In this document: positions 17,507 through 26,850 of the stretch, piece by piece
Position numbering within the stretch: the first letter of the stretch is position 1
How the letters are laid out: every line of letters begins with the position of its first letter
Origin: Dyella_A sp050749815
GTDB lineage: Bacteria > Pseudomonadota > Gammaproteobacteria > Xanthomonadales > Rhodanobacteraceae
Reading direction: 5' to 3'
Length of the DNA stretch: 64,000 bases
Assembly: GCF_050749815.1 (NCBI RefSeq)
Contig: NZ_CP192735.1
Coordinates: 3,410,001 to 3,474,000, forward strand
Made by a program: the position numbers and the translations under genes
The notes under the pieces: generated by a model
What the model was told of the DNA's origin: nothing
Database searches by the model: none
Seen by the model: the letters and a program-made list of their open reading frames with translations, nothing else

Positions 17507-18568
17507 TCAGCCGGAGCGCTTGCCCGGCGTGGCACCGCGCGGCGGCGCGGTGGAGCCACGCACCACCAGTTCGGGCACGAAGCCCTCGTTGGCCGGCGGT
17601 GGCGTGTCGTCGCCACTCTCGGCGTGCTGCAGTTCGGCCATCAGGCGCAGCGCGGCGTGGCGGGCGATTTCGCGGGTGGACTGGCGCGCCGTGGTCAGCG
17701 CTGGCCAGGCCTGCTTGGAGAACGGGTTGTCCTCGAAGCCGGCGATGGACAGATCCCACGGCACGTCCAGCCCGGTCGAGCGCGCCGCGGCCAGCACGCC
17801 GGCGGCGATCTCGTCGTTGCTGCCGAAGATCGCGGTGGGCGGCTCCTTCAGCGCAAACAACTTGCGTGCACCGCGAAAGCCGTCGTCGAACGCGTAGCGG
17901 CCTGGCAGCACCAGTTTCTTGTTGAGCGCGATGCCGTAGTCCTTCAGCGCGTCGGCGTAGCCCTGGTAGCGCTCGGGGCTGGAGCGGTGGTGCGGTTCGC
18001 CCCACAGGAAACCGATGCGCGTGTGGCCGAGCTGGATCAGGTGCTCGGTGATCGCATAGGCCGCGTCGCGGTCGTCCACGTAGACGCAGGGGTAGCCGTC
18101 CTTCGGGTCGTCGCGCGAGGCGATGATGCGCACGAAGTGCACGTCGTGCTCTTTCAACGTGGCGATCAGTTCCGGCTGCTCGGACATCGGCGGCGCCAGC
18201 ACCAGCCCGGCCAGCCGCGCACGCTTGACCAGCGCCACCAGCTCCTCGGCCAGGTGCGGCGAGCTCGCGTCGCAGGGATGGATCTGCAGCCCGAAGCCGC
18301 GCTCGCGGCAGGCCGACAGCACGCCTTCCTGCAGGCTGATCACGTAGTGCGCGTTCGGGTTGTCGTAGACCAGACCGATCGCGTAGGAATGCGCCGCGCG
18401 CAGGCTGCGCGCCGACAGGTTGGGCCGGTAGCCCAGCGCCTCGACCGCGCGCTCCACCTTCTGCCGCGTGTCCGCGCGCACCGAGGCTTCCTGGTTGATC
18501 ACGCGCGAGACGGTCTTCAGCGAGACACCGGCTCGCTTGGCGACGTCCTTGATGGTGGCATGACGCAA
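17507..18568 (-). CDS. nagR: LacI-family transcriptional regulator of the GlcNAc regulon
   Basis: 353 residues. The N-terminal LacI helix-turn-helix is ATIKDVAKRAGVSLKTVSRVINQEASVRADTRQKVERAVEALGYRPNLSAR, followed by a periplasmic-binding-protein-like effector domain (IGLVYDNPNAHYVISLQEGVL, IFGSNDEIAAGVLAAARSTGLDVPWDLSIAGFEDNPF, PALTTARQSTREIARHAALRLM). The start is a TTG at 18568, with AGGAG about 9 bases upstream, because no in-frame ATG fits. It lies between nagP and nagB-II on the same strand, so it most likely controls the whole cluster and is relieved by a GlcNAc-derived phosphosugar. Two matching palindromes in the nagP/nagK spacer are its probable operators. Confidence 0.9.
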   Translation of the reverse strand: MRHATIKDVAKRAGVSLKTVSRVINQEASVRADTRQKVERAVEALGYRPNLSARSLRAAHSYAIGLVYDNPNAHYVISLQEGVLSACRERGFGLQIHPCDASSPHLAEELVALVKRARLAGLVLAPPMSEQPELIATLKEHDVHFVRIIASRDDPKDGYPCVYVDDRDAAYAITEHLIQLGHTRIGFLWGEPHHRSSPERYQGYADALKDYGIALNKKLVLPGRYAFDDGFRGARKLFALKEPPTAIFGSNDEIAAGVLAAARSTGLDVPWDLSIAGFEDNPFSKQAWPALTTARQSTREIARHAALRLMAELQHAESGDDTPPPANEGFVPELVVRGSTAPPRGATPGKRSG

Positions 18569-18662
18569 CGCAGGGCACTCCTTCGAATGGGCGACGCATC
18601 GTAGCCCACCCGGACCGGCAGTTGGCGGCGGCGGGCGCGGACGCAGGCTGCATGGCGGCCGG

Positions 18663-19952
18663 TCAGCCCGCCCGCAGGCCCGCGCGGTGGCCGCGCACGC
18701 CGTAGAACAGGATGTACAGGTAGCACGGCACCATCAGCAGCACGAAGGCGAGCTGGAAGTCGATGTGCAGCTTCAGGTGCGCGAACGCCTGCGGCACGAT
18801 GGCGCCGCCGGCAATGCCCATGATCATCCAGGCCGAACCGGCCTCGGTGTGGCGGCCCAGGCCGTTGATCGCCAGCGGGAAGATCGCCGGCCACATCATC
18901 GCGTTGGCAAAACCCAGTGCCGCCACGAAGCCGACCGAGATGTAGCCGGAGGTGGCGTAGGCGCCCAGGCAGAACAGCACGCCCAGCACCGCCGACACCG
19001 CCAGATAGCGCTGCTGGCTGATGAAGCGCGGGATCAGCACCAGCCCGGCCAGATAGCCCAGCAGCATCGCGCCCAGGGTGAAGGCAGTGAAGAATTTGGT
19101 CTGGCTCAGCGGCAGATGGAAGCTGGCGCCGTAGGTGCCGATCGCGTCGCCCGCCATCACCTCCACGCCCACGTACAGAAACAGGCACAGCACGCCCAGC
19201 CACAGGTGCGGAAAGCTGAAGAGGCTGCCGTCACTATGGCCGACCGCCTTCTCGCTGTTGGCGCCCGCCGGCTTGATCTCCGGCAGCGAGGACAGCGCAA
19301 TCCAGATCGCCAGCACCACCAGCAGGCCGGCCATCACCAGGTAAGGCAGGTGCACCTTGCCGGCGAACGCGTCGAGCAGCGCCTCGCGCGCGGCGGGGGT
19401 CGGTGCCGCCTTGACCTGGGCATCGATGCTGTCGATCCCGCTCAGCACCACCGCGCCGATCACGATCGGCGCCAGGATGCCGGCGAGCTTGTTGCAGATG
19501 CCCATGAAGGCGATGCGCTGCGCGGCGCTCTCGATCGGCCCGAGGATCGAGATGTACGGGTTGGACGCGGTCTGCAGCATCGACAGGCCTGCGCCGATCA
19601 CGAACAGCCCGGTCAGTGCGCCCGGATACACCCGCATGGTGGCGAACTGGCCGAACGCCGCCGCGCCGATCGCCATCACGAACAGCCCGATCGCGATGCC
19701 TTTCTTCATGCCGGTCCGGCGCAGCACTACCGAGGCCGGCAGCGAGAACACCAGGTAGGAAATGTAGAACGCGAACGGCACCAGGAAGGCGTTCACGTCG
19801 TCGAGGTTGAAAGCCAGCTTGACGAAGGTGATCAGCGGCCCGTTGAGCCAGGTGACGAAGCCGAAGATGAAGAACAGCACGCCGATGATGACCATCGGTC
19901 CGAGCGTGGAACGGCCCGCCATGGGCGATGCGTCGAGCGTGGTGGACGACAT
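18663..19952 (-). CDS. nagP: N-acetylglucosamine transporter, FHS-family MFS permease
   Basis: 429 residues from the ATG at 19952, which has GGGGGAG upstream. Twelve membrane spans are evident. FucP/NagP-type motifs: FIFGFVTWLNGPLITFVKLAFNLDDVNAFLVPFAFYISYLVFSLPAS in the first two spans, MLQTASNPYISILGP in the fourth, and GFANAMMWPAIFPLAINGLGRHTEAGSAWMIMGIAGGAIVPQ in the C-terminal half. This is the proton-coupled GlcNAc importer used by bacteria that phosphorylate GlcNAc by a cytosolic kinase (here nagK) rather than by the PTS. Divergent from nagK, sharing the operator region. Confidence 0.93.
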   Translation of the reverse strand: MSSTTLDASPMAGRSTLGPMVIIGVLFFIFGFVTWLNGPLITFVKLAFNLDDVNAFLVPFAFYISYLVFSLPASVVLRRTGMKKGIAIGLFVMAIGAAAFGQFATMRVYPGALTGLFVIGAGLSMLQTASNPYISILGPIESAAQRIAFMGICNKLAGILAPIVIGAVVLSGIDSIDAQVKAAPTPAAREALLDAFAGKVHLPYLVMAGLLVVLAIWIALSSLPEIKPAGANSEKAVGHSDGSLFSFPHLWLGVLCLFLYVGVEVMAGDAIGTYGASFHLPLSQTKFFTAFTLGAMLLGYLAGLVLIPRFISQQRYLAVSAVLGVLFCLGAYATSGYISVGFVAALGFANAMMWPAIFPLAINGLGRHTEAGSAWMIMGIAGGAIVPQAFAHLKLHIDFQLAFVLLMVPCYLYILFYGVRGHRAGLRAG

Positions 19953-20049
19953 GCGGAACTCCCCCGAGCGGTATGCGGATGCGTGATGCGACGCCGTGGA
20001 TCGCCGCTGGCGTCCACCGTCCCCGAAGTCGGCTTTATGGACGTGCAGG

Positions 20050-20063
20050 CATAACGTTGTCAA
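20050..20063 (-). promoter_or_regulatory. probable NagR operator, nagP side
   Basis: On the minus strand this reads TTGACAACGTTATG. It shares the TTGACAACGTT core with the perfect palindrome at 20295-20308, and differs only in the outer right half. It lies 97 bases upstream of the nagP start. A central CG step and dyad symmetry are typical of LacI-family operators. Confidence 0.65.
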
Positions 20064-20294
20064 TCCAGACCGGTGCAACCGCGCACGTGCCGCACCCCTC
20101 TCGTCGAAGCGGGTGGGTCGCTTGGGCTGCTGTGGCTGGTGCGCCGCGACATCGCTTGCGGCGGTTGAATAGATTCGAGCCAATCGCGTGGCTATGCGCC
20201 TTGCCGCGGCATCGGCACGTCACACGCCACCGCCGCGTCGTGGGTTCTGTTGCGGCGCGAAAACACCTGGGGAGGGCCTTGTCACAGAAATGGT

Positions 20295-20308
20295 TGACAA
20301 CGTTGTCA
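20295..20308. promoter_or_regulatory. probable NagR operator, nagK side (perfect 14-bp palindrome)
   Basis: TGACAACGTTGTCA is a perfect dyad with a central CG, the expected shape of a LacI-family operator. It overlaps a TTGACA hexamer and lies upstream of nagK. The second copy near nagP supports a shared regulator for both transcription units. Assignment to the adjacent nagR is inference from position. Confidence 0.75.
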
Positions 20309-20384
20309 TCTGGTGAACACACTCCGGCCATGCATACCTCCACCGGGCAGCGGTGCGGGGTCATCGGGAACGGGGGAATCCGGC

Positions 20385-21431
20385 GTGGCGGAAGTGGCGG
20401 GACACAGCGCAGTGACGAGTGCAGCGGTGACGACGGCGGCCGCGCGGCCGTTCCTCGCCGCCGACGTCGGCGGCACCCACGCGCGCATCGGCCTGGTCAG
20501 TCGCGCGGCCGGTGAAGCACAGCCGGTGAGCGTGCACGCCTACCAGCGCTACGCCTGCGCCGAGTGGCCGAGCCTCACCGCCGTACTCGAGGATTTCGTG
20601 GCACACGTGGCGCCCGCTGCGCCGATCGAGCGCTGCGCGGTGGCCAGCGCGGGCTACGTGCTGGGCGACGCCATCGTCAACGACAACCTGCCCTGGCCGG
20701 TGTCGATCCGCGAGATCCGCGAGCGGCTCGGACTGGCCCAGCTCGCCGTGATCAACGATTTCGAGGCCGTGGCCTACGCCACCCAGTTCCTCACCCGCGC
20801 CGACACGCTGAGCGTGATCGACAACACCGCCCCAGCCGCCGCCGGTCCGGTGCTGGTGATGGGGCCGGGCACCGGGCTGGGGTCGGCGGTGCTGTTGCCG
20901 GGCGCGCACGGTCCCAGCGTGCTCGCCACCGAGGCCGGGCAGATCGCACTGGCGCCGGGCAACGAGCGCGAGATCGCGGTGCTGCGCATCCTGGCGCGCG
21001 AGCGCTCGCATGTGTCGTTCGAACACGCGTTGTCCGGCCCCGGCCTGATCAACTTGTATCGCGCGTTGTGCGAGCTGCGCGGCAGCGCGCCGGCGCTCAC
21101 GCTGCCGGCCGAGGTCACCCGCAGCGCGCTGGCCCGCTCCGACGAGGCGGCGGTGGAGGCGCTGGAGATGTTCTGCGGCCTGCTAGGCAGCTTCGTCGGC
21201 GACCTGGTGCTGCTCTACGGCGCGCGCGGCGGCGTGTTTCTCGCCGGCGGGATCCTGCCGCAGATCCGCGAGCTGCTGCTGGCCAGCACCTTCGCCGCGC
21301 GCTTCTTCAACAAGGGCGTGATGCACGCCTATCTGCAACAGGTTCCGGTACGCCTGATGGAGCACGGCCAGCACGGCGTGATCGGCGCGGCGGGGCTGTA
21401 TCTGGACGGCCATTCCGCCGAACTGCGCTGA
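20385..21431 (+). CDS. nagK: N-acetylglucosamine kinase / glucokinase-family kinase
   Basis: Phosphorylates cytosolic GlcNAc imported by NagP. Glucokinase (Glk) family: FLAADVGGTHARIGLVS is the phosphate-binding motif, followed by SAGYVLGDAIVNDNLPWPVSIREIRERLGL, VINDFEAVAYATQFL (catalytic D in INDFEA), GPGTGLGSAVLL and FLAGGILPQI. The start is uncertain. The GTG at 20385 gives 348 residues, close to the family norm. The frame remains open to a GTG at 20313, but that start would lie only a few bases after the operator palindrome. First gene of the plus-strand nag unit, 146 bases before the TonB receptor. Confidence 0.88.
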   Translation: MAEVAGHSAVTSAAVTTAAARPFLAADVGGTHARIGLVSRAAGEAQPVSVHAYQRYACAEWPSLTAVLEDFVAHVAPAAPIERCAVASAGYVLGDAIVNDNLPWPVSIREIRERLGLAQLAVINDFEAVAYATQFLTRADTLSVIDNTAPAAAGPVLVMGPGTGLGSAVLLPGAHGPSVLATEAGQIALAPGNEREIAVLRILARERSHVSFEHALSGPGLINLYRALCELRGSAPALTLPAEVTRSALARSDEAAVEALEMFCGLLGSFVGDLVLLYGARGGVFLAGGILPQIRELLLASTFAARFFNKGVMHAYLQQVPVRLMEHGQHGVIGAAGLYLDGHSAELR

Positions 21432-21577
21432 CTTGACGACGATCCGACGTTTTTGAGACGCAACACCCACGCAAGCGACGTTCCATACCACCGGGCAATT
21501 GCCCAGCAACTTCACCGGCCGCGGTAGCTCGACACACACAACAACCGTTGCCGATCTGGCTCTGAGGGGAGGACACC

Positions 21578-24268
21578 ATGTCACATCGCAAAACGCTGTT
21601 AGCCGCGAGCATCATCGCCGGGCTGTGCCTGGCCGGAACGCTGCAGGCGCAGGACGCCAACCAGAACACCGCGCCTCGCAAGGAAAAGGCCAAGGAGCTG
21701 GCTACCATCACCGTTACCGGCATCCGTGACAGCGAGGCGGAATCGCTGGCGCTGAAGAAGGACGCCGCCTCGCACGTCGAAGTGGTCACCGCCGAGGACA
21801 TCGGCAAGCTGCCGGCCAAGAACGTGGCCGACACGCTGCAGCGCCTGCCGGGCGTCAACATCAGCTCGTCCAGTGCCAGCGAAGGCGGGTTCGACGAGAG
21901 CGACCGCGTCAGCCTGCGCGGCACCAACCCCAGCCTGACCCAGACGCTGGTCAACGGTCACAACATCGGCACCGGCGACTGGTTCGTGCTGAGCCAGGTG
22001 CAGACTGTGGGCCGCAGCGTCAGCTACAGTCTGCTGCCGTCCGAGGTGGTCAGCCAGGTGGTGGTACACAAGACCTCCGAGGCGAAGATCGTCGAGGGCG
22101 GCGCGGCCGGCTCGGTCGACATCATCACGCGCAAGCCGCTGGAGTTCGCCAAGCCGTTCACCGCCGAGGCCTCGGTAGGTGGCGTCTATTCGGACCTGCC
22201 CAGCAATACCAAGCCGCAGTTCAGCGGCCTGTTCAACTACAAGAACGACGCCAACACCATGGGCATCATGGTGCAGGGCTTCTACGAGAAGCGCAGCCTG
22301 CAGCGTAATGGCCAGGAGGTCGTGGGCGGCTACAACCCGACCACGCTCGACGGTCAGACCGTGTACTACCCGAACGAGATCGGCTCGACCCTGTTCACCC
22401 AGACCCGCGAGCGCAAGGGTGGCGTGGTCGACTTCCAGATCCGCCCCACCGAAAACCTCACGCTCGACCTCAACGGCTTCTACTCCAAGCTGAAGGCCGA
22501 CAACTTCAACCGCAACTACATGCTGTGGACGAGCAGCGCGTTGGGCGGTGGCGGCGTGCTCACCGCCAACTCGATTCAGAACGGCGTGGTCACCAGCGGC
22601 TCGGTCACTGGCGGCACCGGTTCGTACGGCGTGTACGACCAGATCTCACGCCCCGGCGCGGCGTCGGAGTCGAAGTACCTCGCCCTGAGCGCGGACTGGA
22701 ACGTCACCGATCACTTCACTCTCAAGGGCCAGGTCGGCACCACCCGCGGTACCGGTTCGAGCCCCACTCAGGACGTGATCGAACTGGGTACCAACGTCGG
22801 CGCCGGCGGCAGCTGGGACATGCGCGGCCTGGGCAAGCCGATCAACTGGACGATGGGCGGCGACAACAGCACGCCGTCGGCGATCAACCCGTCCGCCGGC
22901 TGGATCTTCGGCGGCCAGGGCATCAAGGTGAAGGACAAGGAAGACTGGGCCCAGTTCGACGGTGAGCTCGACTTCGACGAAGGCGCGCTGACCTCGCTGG
23001 AATTCGGTGCCCGCTACGCCAAGCACGAGCGTGGCAATCCGTTCGAGGTGGCGCAGGGTCCGGCCGGCGACTGGACCAACCTGGCTAACTATCCGACCAG
23101 CTGGTCGAACTACCCGGGCGACTTCGGCAGTTCGCTCGGCGGCAGCTTCCCGTCGAACATCTGGTACTACTCGCCTGGACAGCTGGCCGACTTCGACTCG
23201 AAGTTCACCACGCGCGATCCGGTCGCACGCCTGTACTTCAATGACATCTACAAGGTCCAGGAGAAGGACTCGGCTGCCTACATGCAGCTGAACTTCCAGT
23301 CCGGCATCGTCAGCGGCAACTTCGGCGTGCGCTACGTGAAGACTAAGGAGAACATCGGCTACACCTCCACGGCGCCCGATGCCGAGGCCACCCGGGTCAG
23401 CGGCCCGATCACCGGCTCCGCCTTCGGCACCTACTACTGGAACAACTACGAGCACAGCTACGACAAATTCCTGCCCAGCGCGAACCTGAAGTTCGACCTC
23501 AACGACCAGTGGGTGGCCCGCTTCGCCGCCTCGCAGACGATGACGCGTCCGGACTATTCGGCTCTGGCCGGCTACGTTTCGGCCGACGACCTCACCCACA
23601 CCGGCAGCGGCGGCAATCCGAAACTTCGTCCGCTCATCTCGAGCAATTTCGACGCCTCGGTGGAGTGGTACTTCGCGCCGCGCGGGCTGCTGTCGGCCGG
23701 CGTCTATGCGATGAACCTGAAGGACTACGTCAACTTCGGCAACGAGGTGCGCACCTTCAAGGACATCCAGGCCAGCACCAACGCCGGCCAGGACGTGTTC
23801 GCCGACTACCTGATCAGCGTGCCGAAGAATACCAACGGTCAGGTACGCGGCCTGGAGCTGAACTACATCCAGCCGATCGGCGACAACTTCGGCGTGCAGG
23901 CGAACTACACCTATGCCGATGGTCACGCCACCGGAAACCAGCCGTTGCAGGGCACCTCGAAGAACACCTACAACGTGTCGGGCTACTTCGAGAACAAGCG
24001 ATTCAACGCCCGCATCAGCTACACCTACCGCTCGGAGTTCTACGCGGGCGTGAGCCGTACCGACAACTTCTACCAGCAGGGTATCGGTAACCTGGCGGCG
24101 TCGTTCGGCGTGCAGCTCACCGACTGGATGTCGCTCTCGCTGGACGCGATGAACCTCAACGATCCGAAGCTCCGCTACTACGTAAAGAGCGACACGATCG
24201 GCAAGCTGCCTCACGCGACCTATGTCAACGGCCGCCAGTACTACGTGAACCTGCGCTTCAAGCTCTGA
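21578..24268 (+). CDS. TonB-dependent receptor for chito-oligosaccharide/GlcNAc (by context)
   Basis: 896 residues. The start ATG at 21578 is preceded by GAGGGGAGGA. Signal peptide of about 24 residues (LCLAGTLQA), TonB box region ELATITVTGIRDS, and a plug containing VTAEDIGKLPAKNVADTLQRLPGVNISSSSASEGGFDESDRVSLRG. The IGKLPAKNVADTLQRLPGV and FDESDRVSLRG wording is typical of the large carbohydrate-receptor group of Xanthomonas and Caulobacter. The barrel ends in YVNGRQYYVNLRFKL with the terminal aromatic expected for outer-membrane insertion. Lying between nagK and beta-hexosaminidase, it most likely imports chitobiose or longer GlcNAc oligomers. Ends upstream of a strong terminator. Confidence 0.9.
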   Translation: MSHRKTLLAASIIAGLCLAGTLQAQDANQNTAPRKEKAKELATITVTGIRDSEAESLALKKDAASHVEVVTAEDIGKLPAKNVADTLQRLPGVNISSSSASEGGFDESDRVSLRGTNPSLTQTLVNGHNIGTGDWFVLSQVQTVGRSVSYSLLPSEVVSQVVVHKTSEAKIVEGGAAGSVDIITRKPLEFAKPFTAEASVGGVYSDLPSNTKPQFSGLFNYKNDANTMGIMVQGFYEKRSLQRNGQEVVGGYNPTTLDGQTVYYPNEIGSTLFTQTRERKGGVVDFQIRPTENLTLDLNGFYSKLKADNFNRNYMLWTSSALGGGGVLTANSIQNGVVTSGSVTGGTGSYGVYDQISRPGAASESKYLALSADWNVTDHFTLKGQVGTTRGTGSSPTQDVIELGTNVGAGGSWDMRGLGKPINWTMGGDNSTPSAINPSAGWIFGGQGIKVKDKEDWAQFDGELDFDEGALTSLEFGARYAKHERGNPFEVAQGPAGDWTNLANYPTSWSNYPGDFGSSLGGSFPSNIWYYSPGQLADFDSKFTTRDPVARLYFNDIYKVQEKDSAAYMQLNFQSGIVSGNFGVRYVKTKENIGYTSTAPDAEATRVSGPITGSAFGTYYWNNYEHSYDKFLPSANLKFDLNDQWVARFAASQTMTRPDYSALAGYVSADDLTHTGSGGNPKLRPLISSNFDASVEWYFAPRGLLSAGVYAMNLKDYVNFGNEVRTFKDIQASTNAGQDVFADYLISVPKNTNGQVRGLELNYIQPIGDNFGVQANYTYADGHATGNQPLQGTSKNTYNVSGYFENKRFNARISYTYRSEFYAGVSRTDNFYQQGIGNLAASFGVQLTDWMSLSLDAMNLNDPKLRYYVKSDTIGKLPHATYVNGRQYYVNLRFKL

Positions 24269-24357
24269 CCTGCCCGACGCAGCGCCGCTTCGACCCCGGC
24301 GCTGCGCCAGGCCCCTGGCCATGGACGGCCGCCTCCCTGGGTTTCATTCTCTCCCCG

Positions 24358-24389
24358 CGGGTCCGAACGCTTTCGGGCCCGTTTTTTTT
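24358..24389 (+). terminator. intrinsic terminator after the nag TonB receptor
   Basis: A 10-bp stem (24358-24367 with 24372-24381, one G-U pair), loop CGCT, then eight T (24382-24389). It lies between the receptor stop and the hexosaminidase start, so the hexosaminidase probably needs readthrough or its own promoter. Confidence 0.9.
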
Positions 24390-24438
24390 GGCGGCGTGGC
24401 AGCATGCCGCGTTGCCGCCACCTTCGCTGGAGCGCCCG

Positions 24439-26769
24439 ATGTCACGATGCCCACCGCTGGTCCGCCTGGTCCTGGTTGCTACCGCCGTCGCGCTTGCCGC
24501 ATGCGCGCCGACCGCCGTCCGGCCGCCGCTGTCCGTCGCCGGTCCCACGGCCGCACCGCCCATCGCGCTGATTCCGCAGGTGGCGTCCCTGCATCGCGGC
24601 GTCGGTAGCTTCGAGCTGCGCGACGGCGCGGCAATCAGCGTGCCGGCGAACGATGGCGCGGCCCGGGAGGCGGCGCAGTGGCTGGCAGACCGGGTGCGAT
24701 CCAGCCGCCAGCTCATGCTCAAGCAAACCGCCGCGGCGCCGGCCGCCGTGCGCTTCGTGCGCGATCCGGCGATCGCCGCGGACGAGGGTTATCGCCTCAC
24801 CGTCACGCCCGATGGCGTGGACATCCGCGCGCGCACCGATGCCGGCCTGTTCTATGGGGCGGTGACGCTGTGGCAGCTGGTGACCGCGGTGCCGGCCGGC
24901 GAGCCGTTGCCCGCGCTTACCATCGACGACGCACCGCGCTTCGCCTGGCGCGGCCTGATGCTCGATTCGGTGCGTCACATGCAGACGCCGGACGAGATCC
25001 GCACGCTGATCGAACAGATGGCCGAGCACAAGCTCAACGTGCTGCATTGGCATCTCACCGACGACCAGGGCTGGCGCATCCAGATCAAGCGGTATCCCGA
25101 GCTCACCCGCATCGGGGCCTGGCGCACGCCGCCGGATGCTGGGCGCTACGGCGAGCCCAAGCGCTATGGCGGCTTCTACACGCAGGACGAGATCCGCCAG
25201 ATCGTCGCCTATGCCGCCGCGCGGCAGATCACGGTGGTGCCGGAGATCGACATGCCCGGCCACGCCACCGCGGCGGTGGCGGCGTATCCACGCCTGGGCG
25301 TCACCGGCAAGCGCATTGCCGTATCGACCGACTGGGGCGTCAACACCACGCTGTACAACCCGAGCCCCGCCACGGTGCGCTTCATGCAGCACGTGCTGGA
25401 CGAGGTGATGACGCTGTTTCCCTCGCGCTTCATCCACCTCGGCGGCGACGAGGCGGTGAAGGACGAATGGCAGGCCTCGCGCGCCGTGCAGGCGCAGCGC
25501 AAGCGACTGGGCCTGGCCAGCGACGACGCGCTGCAAAGCTGGTTCATGGATCAGCTCGGCAGCTACCTCGCCGCCCACGGGCGCCGCATGATCGGCTGGG
25601 ACGAGATCCTCGATGGCGGCGTGCCCGGCAATGCCGCGGTGATGTCCTGGCGCGGCAGCAAGGGCGCCGTGGCCGCCGCGCAGAAGGGCCACGACGTGGT
25701 GCTGTCGCCGGCGCCCGATCTGTACTTCGACCAGCTGCAGAGCGATCGCGCGGACGAAACCACCGGTCGCCTGCCGGTGAAGTCGCTGGCCGACATCTAC
25801 GCCTTCGAGCCGATCCCCAAGGCGCTCGACGCGGCGCAGGCCGCGCACGTGCTGGGCGCCCAGGCGAACGTGTGGACCGAGCACATGCCGAGCTTCGCGC
25901 ACATCGAGCATGCGGTATTCCCGCGCCTGGACGCGCTGGCCGAAGCCACCTGGACGCCGCTTGCGCGGCGCAACTGGCCCGATTTCCTCGCCCGCCTGCC
26001 GGTGCAGCTGGCGCGCTATCGCGCTGCGGGTATCGGCTATGCCGACAGCGCCTTCGCCCCTGCGATCACGGTCGATGCCGACGCCGCACTGGCTCACGGG
26101 CGCACGCAGGTGCGCATCGCCAACCAGGCGGACTTCGGCACGTTGCGCTACACGCTCGACGGCAGCGCGCCCGGCGCGACGTCGCCCGCGTATGTCGCGC
26201 CGTTCGAGGTAACGCTGCCGGCGACGGTGCGCGCTGCCGCCTTCGCGCCCGATGGCGACGCGCTGGCCGCGCCGCGCACGCAGGTGATCGACCGCGCCTC
26301 GCTGCTCACCCGCAACGGCAGCGAGCTCACCAATTGCCCCGGCAGCCCGTTCCGCCTGCGCGTGCAGCCCGAGCCGGATGCCACCACGCTAGCGCCGGTC
26401 TATACCGTGCCGCTGTTCAACAGCTGCCAGCAGTGGCAGGGCGCGTCGCTCGACGGCGTCGACACCTTGCATGTGACCCTGCAGCGGCTGCCCAACAACT
26501 ACGCGCTCGCGCACGAGGCCAAGCTGGTCGTGCAGCGCCCCCGCGCTACGCCGTTCGGCGAGCTGGTGGCGCACGTGGACGGCTGTGAGGGCGTCGTGCT
26601 GGCTCGTTGGCCGCTGCCCGACCCCGCACGCTCGCCGCGCTCGCAGCCGTTCGACGCGGCCATAACGCCGACCACGGGCAAACACGACCTCTGCTTCGTC
26701 CTCACGGCGCCCACCGCCGGTCCGCTGCATGCGTTCGACCGGGTCGAGCTGGGGGAGGGCGCGAAGTGA
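24439..26769 (+). CDS. beta-N-acetylhexosaminidase, GH20 lipoprotein
   Basis: 776 residues from the ATG at 24439 with GGAG upstream. The lipoprotein signal ends in VALAACAP. A GH20b-like N-terminal domain is followed by the catalytic barrel: FAWRGLMLDSVRHMQTPDEIRTLIEQMAEHKLNVLHWHLTDDQGWRIQIKRYPEL, VVPEIDMPGHATAAVAAYP, and the acid/base pair IHLGGDEAVKDEW (D337-E338). A C-terminal region after about 560 resembles chitobiase C-like beta domains (FGTLRYTLDGSAPGATSPAY). It splits terminal GlcNAc from chito-oligomers that enter through the adjacent receptor, supplying NagP. Probably anchored in the periplasm or outer membrane. Confidence 0.94.
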   Translation: MSRCPPLVRLVLVATAVALAACAPTAVRPPLSVAGPTAAPPIALIPQVASLHRGVGSFELRDGAAISVPANDGAAREAAQWLADRVRSSRQLMLKQTAAAPAAVRFVRDPAIAADEGYRLTVTPDGVDIRARTDAGLFYGAVTLWQLVTAVPAGEPLPALTIDDAPRFAWRGLMLDSVRHMQTPDEIRTLIEQMAEHKLNVLHWHLTDDQGWRIQIKRYPELTRIGAWRTPPDAGRYGEPKRYGGFYTQDEIRQIVAYAAARQITVVPEIDMPGHATAAVAAYPRLGVTGKRIAVSTDWGVNTTLYNPSPATVRFMQHVLDEVMTLFPSRFIHLGGDEAVKDEWQASRAVQAQRKRLGLASDDALQSWFMDQLGSYLAAHGRRMIGWDEILDGGVPGNAAVMSWRGSKGAVAAAQKGHDVVLSPAPDLYFDQLQSDRADETTGRLPVKSLADIYAFEPIPKALDAAQAAHVLGAQANVWTEHMPSFAHIEHAVFPRLDALAEATWTPLARRNWPDFLARLPVQLARYRAAGIGYADSAFAPAITVDADAALAHGRTQVRIANQADFGTLRYTLDGSAPGATSPAYVAPFEVTLPATVRAAAFAPDGDALAAPRTQVIDRASLLTRNGSELTNCPGSPFRLRVQPEPDATTLAPVYTVPLFNSCQQWQGASLDGVDTLHVTLQRLPNNYALAHEAKLVVQRPRATPFGELVAHVDGCEGVVLARWPLPDPARSPRSQPFDAAITPTTGKHDLCFVLTAPTAGPLHAFDRVELGEGAK

Positions 26770-26850
26770 GGTGGCGTAGCGACCGGGCGATTGCACGCAA
26801 GGCACTTTCGGCTGCTGCGATCCGGCGCATGACTGACCACCATTCGAGCC

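Larger units (their letters stand above)
19953..20384. promoter_or_regulatory. divergent nagP/nagK control region
   Basis: 432 bases without a convincing gene between the divergent starts of nagP and nagK. It holds one operator-like half/full palindrome about 100 bases from each start (separate entries) and a TTGACA at 20294-20299 embedded in the nagK-proximal palindrome. Repressor binding there would occlude a -35 element. No clear -10 for either promoter could be assigned by eye. Confidence 0.6.
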